From: Kineosporia corallincola
GTDB taxonomy: Bacteria; Actinomycetota; Actinomycetes; Actinomycetales; Kineosporiaceae
Reading direction: 5' to 3'
NCBI RefSeq assembly: GCF_018499875.1
Contig: NZ_JAHBAY010000022.1
Location: 1-64,000 of the forward strand
DNA: 64,000 bases
The translations under genes and the position numbers were made by a program. The notes under the pieces are model-generated. The model ran no database searches, was not told where the DNA came from, and saw only the letters and a list, made by a program, of their open reading frames with translations. How positions within the stretch are numbered: position 1 is the first letter of the stretch; the number at the start of each line of letters is the position of its first letter. This document shows positions 1-7,300 of the stretch, piece by piece.

Positions 1-35
1 CCCTCCTCGTCTCGCTACGGGAAACCGCTGGATGC

Positions 36-1028
36 TCAGGCGGTGACGTACCGGTTGACCGGGACCGGCAGGCCGAGACGCTCGCGCAGCGTCAGCCCCG
101 GCGGTGTCTCCGGTACCAGCGGGGCCAGCAGCGGCAGGTCGACGGCCTGCTCGGCCGGCAGCAGGCGCACGCCGTCGACCGAGCGGTGCAGGTCGGCGAG
201 CAGGTCGCCCAGGGCCTGGACCGAGCCCACGTGCCGCAGCCGGTCGCTCGTCCAGGGGACGCCGTCGTCGAGGCGGGCCAGGCGCTCGCCCGCCGGCTCA
301 CGGGGCGTGTCGAGGACGACCTCCAGATCGGCGAACACCAGCTGCTCGCGCCCGGAACGGCGTGGTTCGCGAGTCAGGACGACATCGGCGTGCTCGTCCA
401 CCCCGAGGTGCTCGGGCGCGATCACGACGACCTGCCCCTGCGGGGGCCGGGGCGTGATGAGCGGCCCCTTCACGCTGAAGGTGGCTCCGGTGAAGTCGAT
501 GTGGTGAACGCGCGCGGCATCGAGGTAGCGGCCGGTGGTCACCTCGCGGATCACGGCGTCGTCCTCCCAGGAGTCCCACAACGACCGCGCCGTGACGATG
601 ACGTCCGCGACTTCGTCGCGGTGGGCGTCCTCGGGCAGTGCGGCTGCACCGACCGTGGCGAGGGCCGCCGGGTCACTGGCCGCCCCGACCAGCCAGGCGG
701 CCCGGCCGTGACTCGCATGGTCCAGGCTGGCCAGCTGGGTGGCCAGGTGGAACGGCTCGGTGACGCTGGTGTGCAGCACCGGGGCAAGGCCGATCCGGCC
801 GGTCACGGTGGACGCGAACGCGGCCCGGGTGCCCGCCTCCAGCCGGGCGGTGACCGCACCCGGTGGCGGGACCGGGGCGTCGTCGAAGGTGGCCAGCACG
901 AAACCGATGTCCTCGGCCAGGTGGACGGCCTGGCGCAGCGCGACGGCCGAGAACCCTCCGTCGGCGGCCGGGTGGGCACCGCCGCCGTCGAGGTCGACGG
1001 CCAGGAAGAGGGGACGTCCGTGGGTCAT
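36..1028 (-). CDS. Luciferase-like (LLM class) flavin-dependent oxidoreductase
   Basis: The 330-residue protein has the (beta/alpha)8 character of flavin-dependent luciferase-like monooxygenases. The N-terminus reads LFLAVDLDGGGAHP, followed by a GRIGLAPVLHTSVTEPFHLA stretch (about 80-97) and ATQLASLDHASHGRAAWLV, which matches the family's 'hva.LA..Ld.lS.GR.gw' signature. It also carries the TARSLWDSWEDDAVI segment typical of NtaA/SnaA-type members. It is shorter than the roughly 430 residues of full NtaA-type enzymes. The ATG overlaps the stop of the preceding small gene by four bases (ATGA), so the two are probably co-translated. The substrate is unknown; a flavin-dependent oxygenation of a small organic or sulfur compound is the family norm. 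No flavin reductase gene is visible beside it. Confidence 0.8.
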   Translation of the reverse strand: MTHGRPLFLAVDLDGGGAHPAADGGFSAVALRQAVHLAEDIGFVLATFDDAPVPPPGAVTARLEAGTRAAFASTVTGRIGLAPVLHTSVTEPFHLATQLASLDHASHGRAAWLVGAASDPAALATVGAAALPEDAHRDEVADVIVTARSLWDSWEDDAVIREVTTGRYLDAARVHHIDFTGATFSVKGPLITPRPPQGQVVVIAPEHLGVDEHADVVLTREPRRSGREQLVFADLEVVLDTPREPAGERLARLDDGVPWTSDRLRHVGSVQALGDLLADLHRSVDGVRLLPAEQAVDLPLLAPLVPETPPGLTLRERLGLPVPVNRYVTA

Positions 1029-1240
1029 CGCTTCTTCCTCCTCCCGACGCCCCGAACGTCCCGGGCGTCCTGGCTGTCGGGTGCATCGAGAGGGCTGTGC
1101 GGCCGGGCGCCCCGCCGCTCGGCGACGTCCGCGGTGACCGCCCGCATCACGTCACCGGACCCGAAGAGGGCAATGTCCTCGTCGTACCCGAGGTACGCGG
1201 ACGGCACGCTCACGACGGGCTTCCTGCGCCAGGAGCTCAC
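1025..1240 (-). CDS. Small hypothetical protein, possibly a gene fragment
   Basis: This 71-residue frame starts at GTG 1238-1240, which overlaps the stop codon of the upstream nitroreductase remnant (GTGA). Its own stop overlaps the LLM oxidoreductase start. The first 48 residues (RKPVVSVPSAYLGYDEDIAL, then FGSGDVMRAVTADVAERR) look like genuine protein. The tail (DARDVRGVGRRKKR) is highly charged. I do not recognise a family. The adjoining genes upstream are internally deleted, so this may be the surviving end of a larger protein rather than a functional gene. The overlapping starts suggest that it was once part of an operon with the LLM enzyme. Confidence 0.4.
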   Translation of the reverse strand: MSSWRRKPVVSVPSAYLGYDEDIALFGSGDVMRAVTADVAERRGARPHSPLDAPDSQDARDVRGVGRRKKR

Positions 1241-1362
1241 CGGGTGCCCCGGTGCACGACGTCTTCCAGCGGGCGGCGGTCCGGCGGCACCGGCGCGACC
1301 GGCTGATCGGTGTAGCTGTGGACGTTGCGCCGTGGGGTCAGCGCTTCCCAGGTCTCGGCCAT
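1237..1362 (-). pseudogene. Nitroreductase-family remnant with both ends joined and the middle deleted
   Basis: An ATG frame of 41 residues begins MAETWEALTPRRNVHSYTDQ. This is the flavin-binding N-terminus of nitroreductases ('..al..RRsvr.Y.d.pv'). It ends with RRPLEDVVHRGTR, which matches the usual nitroreductase C-terminus ('nRRP.deVvh.Gr.'). The roughly 150 residues that normally separate these ends, including the RAPSSxNxQPW region, are absent, and the reading frame is intact across the junction. I infer an internal deletion. The product could not fold as a nitroreductase. Family assignment rests on these two terminal motifs. Confidence 0.55.
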
Positions 1363-1373
1363 GCGGGTTATTG

Positions 1374-1390
1374 TCTATCGAATTAATAGA
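1374..1390. promoter_or_regulatory. AT-rich inverted repeat between divergent remnants
   Basis: TCTAT (1374-1378) and ATAGA (1386-1390) form a perfect dyad around a 7-base AT-rich centre. It lies between the start of the nitroreductase remnant (minus) and the ribosome-binding site of the cysteine synthase remnant (plus). Its position suggests an old regulator operator or promoter. The regulator is not known. Confidence 0.4.
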
Positions 1391-1411
1391 GTTTGCTAGA
1401 GGGAGGACGCC

Positions 1412-1712
1412 TTGGCGTCACCGGTTTCCGAGATCACCGAACTCATCGGCGACACGCCCCTTCTCGAGCTCCGTCGCTCCACGGCCCGACGCGGGCCGGG
1501 CGCCTAGGTACTGGCCGAGCCGCAGACGCACAACCCGGTCGGCTCGGTGAAGGACCGCATCGCCTGGGCCGTCATCCGCGACGCCGAGGAACGGGGCGTG
1601 CTCGCGGCGGGCGGCTCGATCGTCGACCTCAGCAGCGGCAACACCGGTATCGGACGGCGTGGTCGACGAGTACGTCGCCCTGGAGACCACCGACGCGTTC
1701 GTCACCTCCCGG
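1412..1712 (+). pseudogene. Cysteine synthase (CysK-type) pseudogene with stop codon and internal deletion
   Basis: A GGAGG ribosome-binding site (1402-1406) precedes TTG 1412. The frame reads ELIGDTPLLELRR, the classic start of PLP-dependent cysteine synthases, until an in-frame TAG at 1505-1507. The same frame then resumes with VLAEPQTHNPVGSVKDR, which contains the PLP lysine motif NPxGSVKDR, and with IVDLSSGNTGIG, the PLP phosphate-binding loop. Just after GNTGIG near 1655 the sequence jumps into another frame, VVDEYVALETTDAFVTSR, which resembles a late part of the family ('vdevv.vtd.dAf...r'). About 200 residues are missing. The stop, the frame change and the deletion make this a dead gene. 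Confidence 0.75.
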
Positions 1713-1836
1713 ACCCCTTGCCCTGTGCGCATTTTCGTCACCCGGGCAAAGGTCCTCCCGGTCATCAGAGGTACGGTGCAAGGATCCCGACCAGTCCTGT
1801 CAGGAATACCGTCGGCCCCCGAGCCGCTGATCCGGC

Positions 1837-2106
1837 ATGTCTGATTCCCTGGTCCTCGGCGTGCTCGCCCGGATTTATGTCGACGACCTCGACCTGGCCC
1901 TGCCTCTCTACCGAAGTCTCTCGGGCGGCGCCGAACCGCACCGCTTCACCTTCCGCGACCTGAGCCTGGCCCTGGTCGGTCAGTTCCTGCTCATCCAGGG
2001 CGCCGACGACGAGATTCGTTCGCGCGCCGCCACGGTGAGCGTTCGCGACGTCGAGGCCGTGGCCCGGGCTGCGCGGCGTCACCGCGTCGCTGGCCGGCAG
2101 CTCCTG
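1837..2106 (+). pseudogene. VOC (glyoxalase/bleomycin resistance) family gene, truncated
   Basis: The frame opens MSDSLVLGVLARIYVDDLDL and continues ALPLYRSLSGGAEPHRF, LALVGQFLLIQG and SRAATVSVRDVEAVARAARR. This is the first four-fifths of a VOC-fold domain, with the usual 'vyVdDld.al.FY..l' opening. Around base 2100, about residue 88, the similarity stops where a C-terminal strand carrying the last metal ligand would be expected. The frame then runs out of phase over the following CadD gene to 2655. I infer that the 3' end was lost when this gene was joined to the transporter. A short but functional product cannot be excluded. Confidence 0.55.
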
Positions 2107-2112
2107 CTCACC

Positions 2113-2705
2113 ATGGCGCACCGGGAGTCCGAGCGGGCCAGGCCGCAGCCCTGTTCGCCGTCACCAACATCGACGACATCCTCATCCTGGCTCTGTTCTT
2201 CGCCCAGGGCCCCGGCCGGGTGCGGGCGATCGCCCTGGGCCAGTACCTCGGGTTCGCCGGCATCCTGGCCGCCGCGGTGGCGGCCTCGGCCGGGGCCGGG
2301 TTCCTGCCGGACGACGCCGTCCCCTACCTCGGGCTGCTGCCTCTGGCCCTCGGCGTCCGGGCCGCGGTGCAGGGCTGGCGGCACCGCCACGACCCGGACG
2401 AGGAGCGGGAGAACTCCGGCGGCGGCCCCGGAAGCCTGGAGGTCGCGGGCGTCACCTTCGCCAACGGTGGTGACAACATCGGCGTCTACGTGCCGGTTTT
2501 CGCCACCGCGGGCGTCGGCGGCACGAGCGTGTACATCGCCGTGTTCCTGGTGCTGGTGGCCGTCTGGATCGCCGCGGGCCGCTGGTTCGCGACCCGGCCC
2601 GCCGTCGCCGCCGCCCTGTCCCGGTGGGGCCATCTGCTGCTTCCCCTGGTCCTGATCGGTATCGGGCTGCTCATCCTGGTCGAGGGCGGCGCCTTCGGCC
2701 TATGA
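2113..2705 (+). pseudogene. CadD-family cadmium/cation transporter, probably frameshifted at its start
   Basis: From about 2136 the frame reads GQAAALFAVTNIDDILILAL, the hallmark N-terminus of CadD-type transporters. Further hydrophobic segments follow (LGFAGILAAAVAASAGAGFL, YLGLLPLALGVRAAVQG, then VAGVTFANGGDNIGVYVPVF near residue 110), and it ends with LLLPLVLIGIGLLILVEGG. About 190 residues would be normal length. This frame has no ATG, GTG or TTG before the conserved N-terminus. The first in-frame start (GTG 2220) would delete the NIDD helix. ATG 2113 is out of phase by one base; a single missing base near 2126 would restore a plausible MAHR...VRAGQAAALF start. It is therefore a frameshifted pseudogene, or a sequencing error hides an intact gene. 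Confidence 0.6.
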
Positions 2706-2790
2706 CGGGCGAACCGCTCATCAGGCACAAACACGCCAGGCGTGTCACTGTGTGGTGCAATCGTCACTGATCTTGACCGGAGGCACCTGC

Positions 2791-3660
2791 ATGACCCCCA
2801 GCCACAGACGCCTGGCCGCCCTCGCGGGAAGCGCCGCCCTCCTGACCGTGAGCCTGACACCGGTCTGGTCCGGCGCCGCGCAGGCGGCCGACGGCACGGC
2901 CACCGCCGCGGTGACCGACGACGGTGACGCGCTCGGCCTTTTCCAGTACACCGGAGGGCCCGGCAAGAACGACGCCGACATCAGCATGGCGATCGCCACC
3001 GACTGGGAGTCGGTCGTCTTCCTGGTGGACGACGTGGTGGAGATCGAGGCCGGGTACAACTGTGTGCACCCCACCACGGACGATTTGACCCAGGTGGCGT
3101 GCGTGATCGACTACGAGGAGGCCGCCGGCAGCCCGCAGGGCCGGATCGAGCTGGGCGAGGGCGACGACACCCTGCGCTTCACCAACCTGACCACCCGCTA
3201 CTCCCCCGTGGTCGACCTCGGGGCCGGCGACGACACCTACGTGACCACCCGCACGGACACCTTCGACGCCTACCTGATGGCCGGGGACGGCGACGACACC
3301 CTGACCGTCGGCAAGGAGTCGCAGGCCTGGGGCGGCAGCGGTGACGACGAGATCACCGTCATCGGGCGCGCTCTCGCGGTGTACGGCGACGACGGCAACG
3401 ACCTGATCAACGGCGGCCCGGACGACGACCAGCTGTGGGGCAACGCCGGCGACGACATCATCTACGGCAACGACGGGGACGACAACATCACCGGCGGCAC
3501 CGGAAACGACCAGCTGTACGGCGGCCGCCACAACGACAACATCCAGGGAAACAGCGGCAACGACGTCATTTACGGCAACAGCGGGGACGACTACATCTCC
3601 GGCGGGCCGGGTGACGACACGATCTCCGGCGGGACGGGGACGAACACCATCAAGGACTGA
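2791..3660 (+). CDS. Secreted RTX (haemolysin-type calcium-binding repeat) protein
   Basis: ATG 2791 follows GGAGG at 2779-2783 and starts a Sec signal peptide: a basic N-terminus, the hydrophobic core LAALAGSAALLTVSLTPVW, and a cleavage site near AAQA/ADG. An earlier in-frame start at 2752 is less likely because the signal sequence would then be internal. After about 120 residues without repeats, the C-terminal half consists of Gly-Asp-rich nonapeptides such as GGSGDDEIT, YGNDGDDNI and GGPGDDTISGG. These form a calcium-bound parallel beta-roll in RTX proteins. No catalytic domain is recognisable, so a structural or surface role is the safest reading. A strong hairpin follows directly. Confidence 0.8.
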   Translation: MTPSHRRLAALAGSAALLTVSLTPVWSGAAQAADGTATAAVTDDGDALGLFQYTGGPGKNDADISMAIATDWESVVFLVDDVVEIEAGYNCVHPTTDDLTQVACVIDYEEAAGSPQGRIELGEGDDTLRFTNLTTRYSPVVDLGAGDDTYVTTRTDTFDAYLMAGDGDDTLTVGKESQAWGGSGDDEITVIGRALAVYGDDGNDLINGGPDDDQLWGNAGDDIIYGNDGDDNITGGTGNDQLYGGRHNDNIQGNSGNDVIYGNSGDDYISGGPGDDTISGGTGTNTIKD

Positions 3661-3668
3661 CGGCTGTT

Positions 3669-3700
3669 GCTCCTGCCCGCGTCGTGGCGCGGGCAGGAGC
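3669..3700. terminator. Strong hairpin between convergent genes
   Basis: A perfect 13-bp stem (GCTCCTGCCCGCG with its complement) around a 6-base loop sits 8 bases after the RTX gene and 14 bases before the end of the minus-strand dehydrogenase gene. It can serve both directions. There is no long T-run, as is usual in actinomycetes. Confidence 0.75.
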
Positions 3701-3714
3701 AGACGGTCGACGCG

Positions 3715-4596
3715 CTACTCGGGACGCAGGAGCCGGCCGGCCCGTGCCTCCAGATACGCGATGCCCATCAGTTCGCCGTCCACCGCCCCGAATTCCCGCA
3801 GGGCGCGGGCGTGCTGGTCGGCCACCAGGGCCGAGAGGTCGAACGGCAGGCCGTGCCCGGCGGCCAGGGCCCGCAGCGAGTCCAGTTCTTCCACCACGCG
3901 GTCGAGGCCGAAGCTGGTCAGGTAGTCGCCGGTGAACAGGGCCGGTAGGTACTGGGAGACGAAGGCCGACCCGGCAGGGCCCTCGGCCAGCACCTGGCTC
4001 ACCGCGGTCAGATTCAGCCCCTCGGCCTGGGCCAGCAGGAGCGCCTCGCCGACCGCCAGAGCCTGGCCGAACCACAGCAGATTCACCAGCAGCTTGGCCA
4101 CCTGCCCGGCCCCGGCGTCGCCCAGGTGCCTGATCCGCTGCGCCAGCGGCTCCAGTACCGGCCGGGCCGCCTCCAGCGTGGCCCGCTCGCCGCCGACGAA
4201 CAGTGTCAGCGTGCCACTCTCGGCCGCCGGAACCCCTCCGCCCATCGCGGCGTCCAGCACTGCGGCACCCCGTTGCCCGGCCTGCTCCGCCAGCCGCCGC
4301 CCCAGCGCCGGGTCGGTGCTGGTCAGGTCCACCCAGATCCGGCCGGACAGCCGGTCCAGGAGGTTCTCGCTCATCAGTTGCTCGAGCTCCGGGCTGCCGG
4401 GCAGCACGGTGAGCACGAACTCGGCCCGCTCGACGGCTGCCTCCGGCGAAAGCCCGGTGCGGGCACCGAGATCCGCGGCCAGGGCCAGGCGGGCGGTGGA
4501 GACGTCCACGGCCGTGACCGCATGCCCGGCGCTCAGCAGGCGAGCGCAGATCGGCAACCCCATCCGGCCGATCCCGACCACGGTGACAACCGCCAT
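3715..4596 (-). CDS. 3-hydroxyisobutyrate dehydrogenase-family NAD(P)-dependent oxidoreductase
   Basis: The 293-residue protein begins MAVVTVVGIGRMGLPICARL, a Rossmann GxGxMGxxxA motif, with an acidic residue (VDVS) at the end of beta-2 that favours NAD. The segment VLDAAMGGGVPAAESGTLTL (about 118-137) is the substrate-binding 'D.pvsGg...A..G.l' motif. GAGQVAKLLVNLL contains the catalytic lysine of the family. The length is normal for beta-hydroxyacid dehydrogenases. The exact hydroxyacid substrate, or imine if it belongs to the imine-reductase branch, cannot be read from sequence. It lies 18 bases after the NRAMP gene on the same strand and may share its transcript. Confidence 0.85.
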   Translation of the reverse strand: MAVVTVVGIGRMGLPICARLLSAGHAVTAVDVSTARLALAADLGARTGLSPEAAVERAEFVLTVLPGSPELEQLMSENLLDRLSGRIWVDLTSTDPALGRRLAEQAGQRGAAVLDAAMGGGVPAAESGTLTLFVGGERATLEAARPVLEPLAQRIRHLGDAGAGQVAKLLVNLLWFGQALAVGEALLLAQAEGLNLTAVSQVLAEGPAGSAFVSQYLPALFTGDYLTSFGLDRVVEELDSLRALAAGHGLPFDLSALVADQHARALREFGAVDGELMGIAYLEARAGRLLRPE

Positions 4597-4614
4597 GGCC
4601 GCAGGATATCGACC

Positions 4615-5853
4615 TCAGGTGAAGGTGAGCACCAGCAGCACGACGTTCAGGGCCACGATCAGCGCGCACGCGGCCGTGGCCGCCACCACCGTCAGCGGCG
4701 CGTTCCGGGAGTCCCCCATCACCGAGGCGCGAGAGGTCAGCACCAGCAACGGGATCAGGGCGAACGGGATGCCGAACGACAGCACGACCTGCGAATGGAT
4801 CAGGGCCACGGTCGGATCGACCCCGGCGGCGAGCACCACGACCGCCGGCAGGGCCGTGACCGCCCGCCGGGCCAGCACCGGAACCTGCTGCCGCAGAAGC
4901 CCTCCCATGATCACCGCGCCCGCGTAGGAGCCGACCGCGGTGGAGGCGAAGCCGGAGAACAGCAGCGCCACGGCGAACAGCAGGGCCACCGGCGATCCCA
5001 GGGTGTGCCCGAGCGCGGCGTGGACGCCCTGGATCGAGTCCACGTTCTGTGCTCCCCCGAGCGCCCCCGCCCCGAGCAGGAGCAGCGCCAGGTTCACCGC
5101 CCCGGCCGCCAGCAGTGCCACCGCCACGTCGGAGCGGGTGGCCCGCAGCAGGTGCGGCAGCCGCGCGGCGGGCACCCGGCCGCGACGCTCGCTGGCCAGG
5201 GCGGAATGGGCGTAGATGGCGTGCGGCATCACCGTGGCCCCGAGCATACCGACGGCCAGCAGCAGGCTTTCGCTCCCCGCCAGTCCCGGGACGAGGCCGG
5301 CGGCGACCTCACCGGCCGGGGGCGGCTGGATCAGCAGCCCGGCCGTGAAACCGGTGAACACCACGAGCAGCATGGCCACGACGACCCGTTCGAACGTGCG
5401 GATGCCGCCCCGTTGCCCGGCGCCGAGCACGAGCAGCGACACCGCGGTCGTGATCAGGGCCCCGGCCAGGACCGGCAGGCCGAACAGGATGTTGAGAGCC
5501 AGTGCGCCGCCGACGATCTCGGCCAGGTCGGTGGCCATGGCCACCAGCTCGGCCTGGAGCCAGTAGGCGATGCGCGCCCGGCGGGACAGGCGCTCACGCA
5601 GCAGCTCGGGCAGCGAGAGGCCGGTGACGATGCCGAGTTTGGCCGAGAGGAATTGCAGCAGGGCGGCAATCAGGTTGGCCCCGACGACCACCCAGACCAG
5701 CAGGTACCCGTACCGGGCGCCGGCCGCCGTGTTCGTGGCCACGTTGCCCGGGTCGACGTATGCCGCGGCCGCGACCAGCGCGGGCCCCATCAGGACCGCG
5801 ACCCCGCGCCAGCTGGTGGTGCGGGTGCGAACAGCTGTGGCGAGCGCGTTCAC
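4615..5853 (-). CDS. mntH: NRAMP-family divalent metal ion transporter (MntH-like)
   Basis: The 412-residue protein has about eleven hydrophobic segments. The first carries AAAAYVDPGNVATNTAAGA, the NRAMP DPGN metal-binding motif. The sixth carries MLGATVMPHAIYAHSALASE, the MPH motif; both supply metal ligands in this family. It should import Mn(II), possibly Fe(II), with protons across the plasma membrane. The GTG start at 5851-5853 has GGAAGG about five bases upstream. The gene lies downstream of superoxide dismutase on the same strand, but two hairpins separate them. The pairing is sensible because manganese supports oxidative-stress defence. No MntR-like box was recognised. Confidence 0.9.
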   Translation of the reverse strand: MNALATAVRTRTTSWRGVAVLMGPALVAAAAYVDPGNVATNTAAGARYGYLLVWVVVGANLIAALLQFLSAKLGIVTGLSLPELLRERLSRRARIAYWLQAELVAMATDLAEIVGGALALNILFGLPVLAGALITTAVSLLVLGAGQRGGIRTFERVVVAMLLVVFTGFTAGLLIQPPPAGEVAAGLVPGLAGSESLLLAVGMLGATVMPHAIYAHSALASERRGRVPAARLPHLLRATRSDVAVALLAAGAVNLALLLLGAGALGGAQNVDSIQGVHAALGHTLGSPVALLFAVALLFSGFASTAVGSYAGAVIMGGLLRQQVPVLARRAVTALPAVVVLAAGVDPTVALIHSQVVLSFGIPFALIPLLVLTSRASVMGDSRNAPLTVVAATAACALIVALNVVLLVLTFT

Positions 5854-5892
5854 GAGTACCTTCCGTCACGACCTGTGCGTCAGAGAGAAATT

Positions 5893-5931
5893 GAGGACGG
5901 CGCCAGGTTCCCATGATCTGACGCCGTCCTC
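5893..5931. terminator. Inverted repeat in the mntH leader region
   Basis: GAGGACGGCG (5893-5902) and CGCCGTCCTC (5922-5931) form a perfect 10-bp stem around a 19-base loop, followed on the minus strand by a short AT-rich run. It could be a second terminator for the superoxide dismutase operon or an attenuator in the mntH leader. Confidence 0.45.
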
Positions 5932-5936
5932 GTCGG

Positions 5937-5963
5937 TCCTGCGCGCTAAGCCGACGCGCAGGA
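5937..5963 (-). terminator. Terminator of the superoxide dismutase operon
   Basis: A perfect 9-bp stem (TCCTGCGCG with its complement) around a 9-base loop begins 7 bases after the stop codon of the small gene that follows sod. This is a standard intrinsic hairpin position. Confidence 0.6.
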
Positions 5964-5970
5964 GTCTTCT

Positions 5971-6246
5971 TCAGGCCGCACGGACCGATGCCTCCAGCTG
6001 GAGGCAGAGCTGGCGAAGCGTGGTCTGGACGTCGTCGCCGGTGCGTTCCCGGTGCAGCTGGAAGAGCATGTCGGCCAGCAGCAGGGCGCCCTGACCGAGC
6101 ATCCCGTCTGCCTGGAGCGTGCCGAGAAGCTGTGCGGCGTCGGCCTTGTCACCACGGTCGCGGGCGGCGATCACGCCCGCGACCCGCTGGGCCGCATCGA
6201 CGAGTTCCAGCAGCTGGGCCCGGTGGTCGTGCGGCCCCGGGGTCAC
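5971..6246 (-). CDS. Small helical protein translationally coupled to superoxide dismutase
   Basis: GTG 6244-6246 overlaps the sod stop codon (GTGA) and opens a 91-residue protein beginning with [20 protein letters not shown]. The composition is strongly alpha-helical and amphipathic ([37 protein letters not shown]), with one cysteine near the C-terminus and an HDH near the start. There is no signal peptide or membrane segment. I do not recognise a family. A longer frame starting at 6384 runs inside sod and is not credible. Tight coupling implies that it is made in proportion to the dismutase, so a role in metal loading, assembly or partner binding is possible but unproven. Confidence 0.65.
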   Translation of the reverse strand: MTPGPHDHRAQLLELVDAAQRVAGVIAARDRGDKADAAQLLGTLQADGMLGQGALLLADMLFQLHRERTGDDVQTTLRQLCLQLEASVRAA

Positions 6247-6866
6247 GGGACGAGCAGACCGTCGGTCTGGCTGCGGGCCCGCTCGAACCGGGACTGGACG
6301 TCGGCCCAGTTGACGATGTTCCACCAGTTCTTCACGTAACTGGCCTTGTCGCTGGTGTATTGAAGGTAGAAGGCGTGCTCCCACATGTCCAGCATCAGCA
6401 GCGGCACCTGGCAGGTGGGAACGTTGCCCTGGTGGTCGTACAGCTGCACGATGTAGAGCCGCTGGGCGATCACGTCGTAGGTCAGGATCGACCAGCCCGA
6501 GCCCTGGACGGCCAGGGCGTTGGCGGTGAAGTGGGCCTGGAAGGCGTCGAAGTCGCCGAAGAACTCGTCGATCGCCGCGGCGAGCTCACCGACCGGCTTG
6601 TCGCCGCCGTCGGGGCTCATGTTCGGCCAGAACACCGAGTGGTTGACGTGCCCCGCCAGGTGGAAGGCCAGGTTCTTCTCAAGGGCGTTGACGGCACCGA
6701 ACGACTTCTTCTCCCGGGCCTCGGCGAACTGCTCGATCGCCGTGTTGGCCCCGGTCACATAGGCATTGTGGTGCTTGGAGTGGTGCAGCTCCATGATCTT
6801 GCCGGAGATGTACGGCTCCAGGGCCACGTAGTCGTACGGCAGATCCGGGAGCGAGTAGTCGGCCAC
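6243..6866 (-). CDS. sodA: Iron/manganese superoxide dismutase
   Basis: It converts superoxide to hydrogen peroxide and oxygen in the cytosol. The 207-residue sequence has the full family pattern. Metal ligands are His28 in [13 protein letters not shown], His76 in [12 protein letters not shown], and the Asp and His of [12 protein letters not shown] near residue 160. The GTG start (6864-6866) follows AGGAGG with a five-base gap. The sequence resembles the Fe-type (SodF/SodA) actinobacterial enzymes, although metal choice cannot be decided by eye. The Nur-like operator upstream supports an iron enzyme that is turned off when nickel is plentiful, as known for Streptomyces sodF. Confidence 0.95.
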   Translation of the reverse strand: MADYSLPDLPYDYVALEPYISGKIMELHHSKHHNAYVTGANTAIEQFAEAREKKSFGAVNALEKNLAFHLAGHVNHSVFWPNMSPDGGDKPVGELAAAIDEFFGDFDAFQAHFTANALAVQGSGWSILTYDVIAQRLYIVQLYDHQGNVPTCQVPLLMLDMWEHAFYLQYTSDKASYVKNWWNIVNWADVQSRFERARSQTDGLLVP

Positions 6867-6876
6867 GCGATCCTCC

Positions 6877-6897
6877 TATTGCGAAGTATTGGCAATA
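6877..6897. promoter_or_regulatory. Nur-like (nickel-responsive Fur-family) operator upstream of sod
   Basis: TATTGC (6877-6882) and GCAATA (6892-6897) are perfect inverted arms with 9 bases between them. The known Streptomyces Nur box, TTGCAA-N5-TTGCAA, has the same TTGC-N9-GCAA geometry. The site abuts and partly overlaps the AGGAGG ribosome-binding site of sod, so a bound repressor would block expression. Assignment to Nur is inferred from this spacing and from the gene it controls. Confidence 0.6.
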
Positions 6898-6980
6898 AGC
6901 AACCTAGCGCACGACGGCCGCGATGGGGACCCACGGGCGGGCCGCGCGTCCACCCGGCTCCTGGGTATGGTGATCCCGTT

Positions 6981-7169
6981 GCTGGTTCCGCGTGCCCGCC
7001 AGGTACGCCGGTCGCAAGAGGGAACCCGGTGCGAATCCGGGACTGCCCCGCAGCGGTGAGTGGGAACGACAGCCGTCATGAGCACTGGACGCGACACGTC
7101 TGGGAAGCGACGGCCGGTAGGTGTGCTCCGTGCCGGAGCGCGTGCCCGCGAGTCCGAATACCTGCCAGC
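6981..7169 (+). ncRNA. Cobalamin (AdoCbl) riboswitch controlling metE
   Basis: The conserved core is present: GGGAACCCGGTGCGAATCCG then GGACTGCCCCGCAGC (about 7020-7054), followed by a TGAGTGGGAACGAC segment. The B12-box-like GAGTCCGAATACCTGCC (7150-7166) comes next. GCTGG at 6981 can pair with CCAGC at 7165-7169 to close P1. About 130 bases of expression platform separate it from the metE start. By known biology, bound coenzyme B12 turns off the B12-independent methionine synthase, so the cell probably also has the B12-dependent MetH. Confidence 0.92.
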
Positions 7170-7300
7170 GATGCCGTCGGCCCACCGGGGCGACGGGTTT
7201 CCGGTGACCACGTGGGCAGGTCAGCCAGAGCGGCGGCGCAGGCCGTGGCTCTTTCCTGCCTCGGTTCACCGGAGTGACCGAGCTCGCGAGGAGAGAGCAC

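Noticed and set aside
4126-5916. A 596-codon plus-strand frame opposite the dehydrogenase and NRAMP genes
   Set aside because: It is low-complexity Gln/Arg/Gly/His-rich text with no motif, opposite conserved genes.
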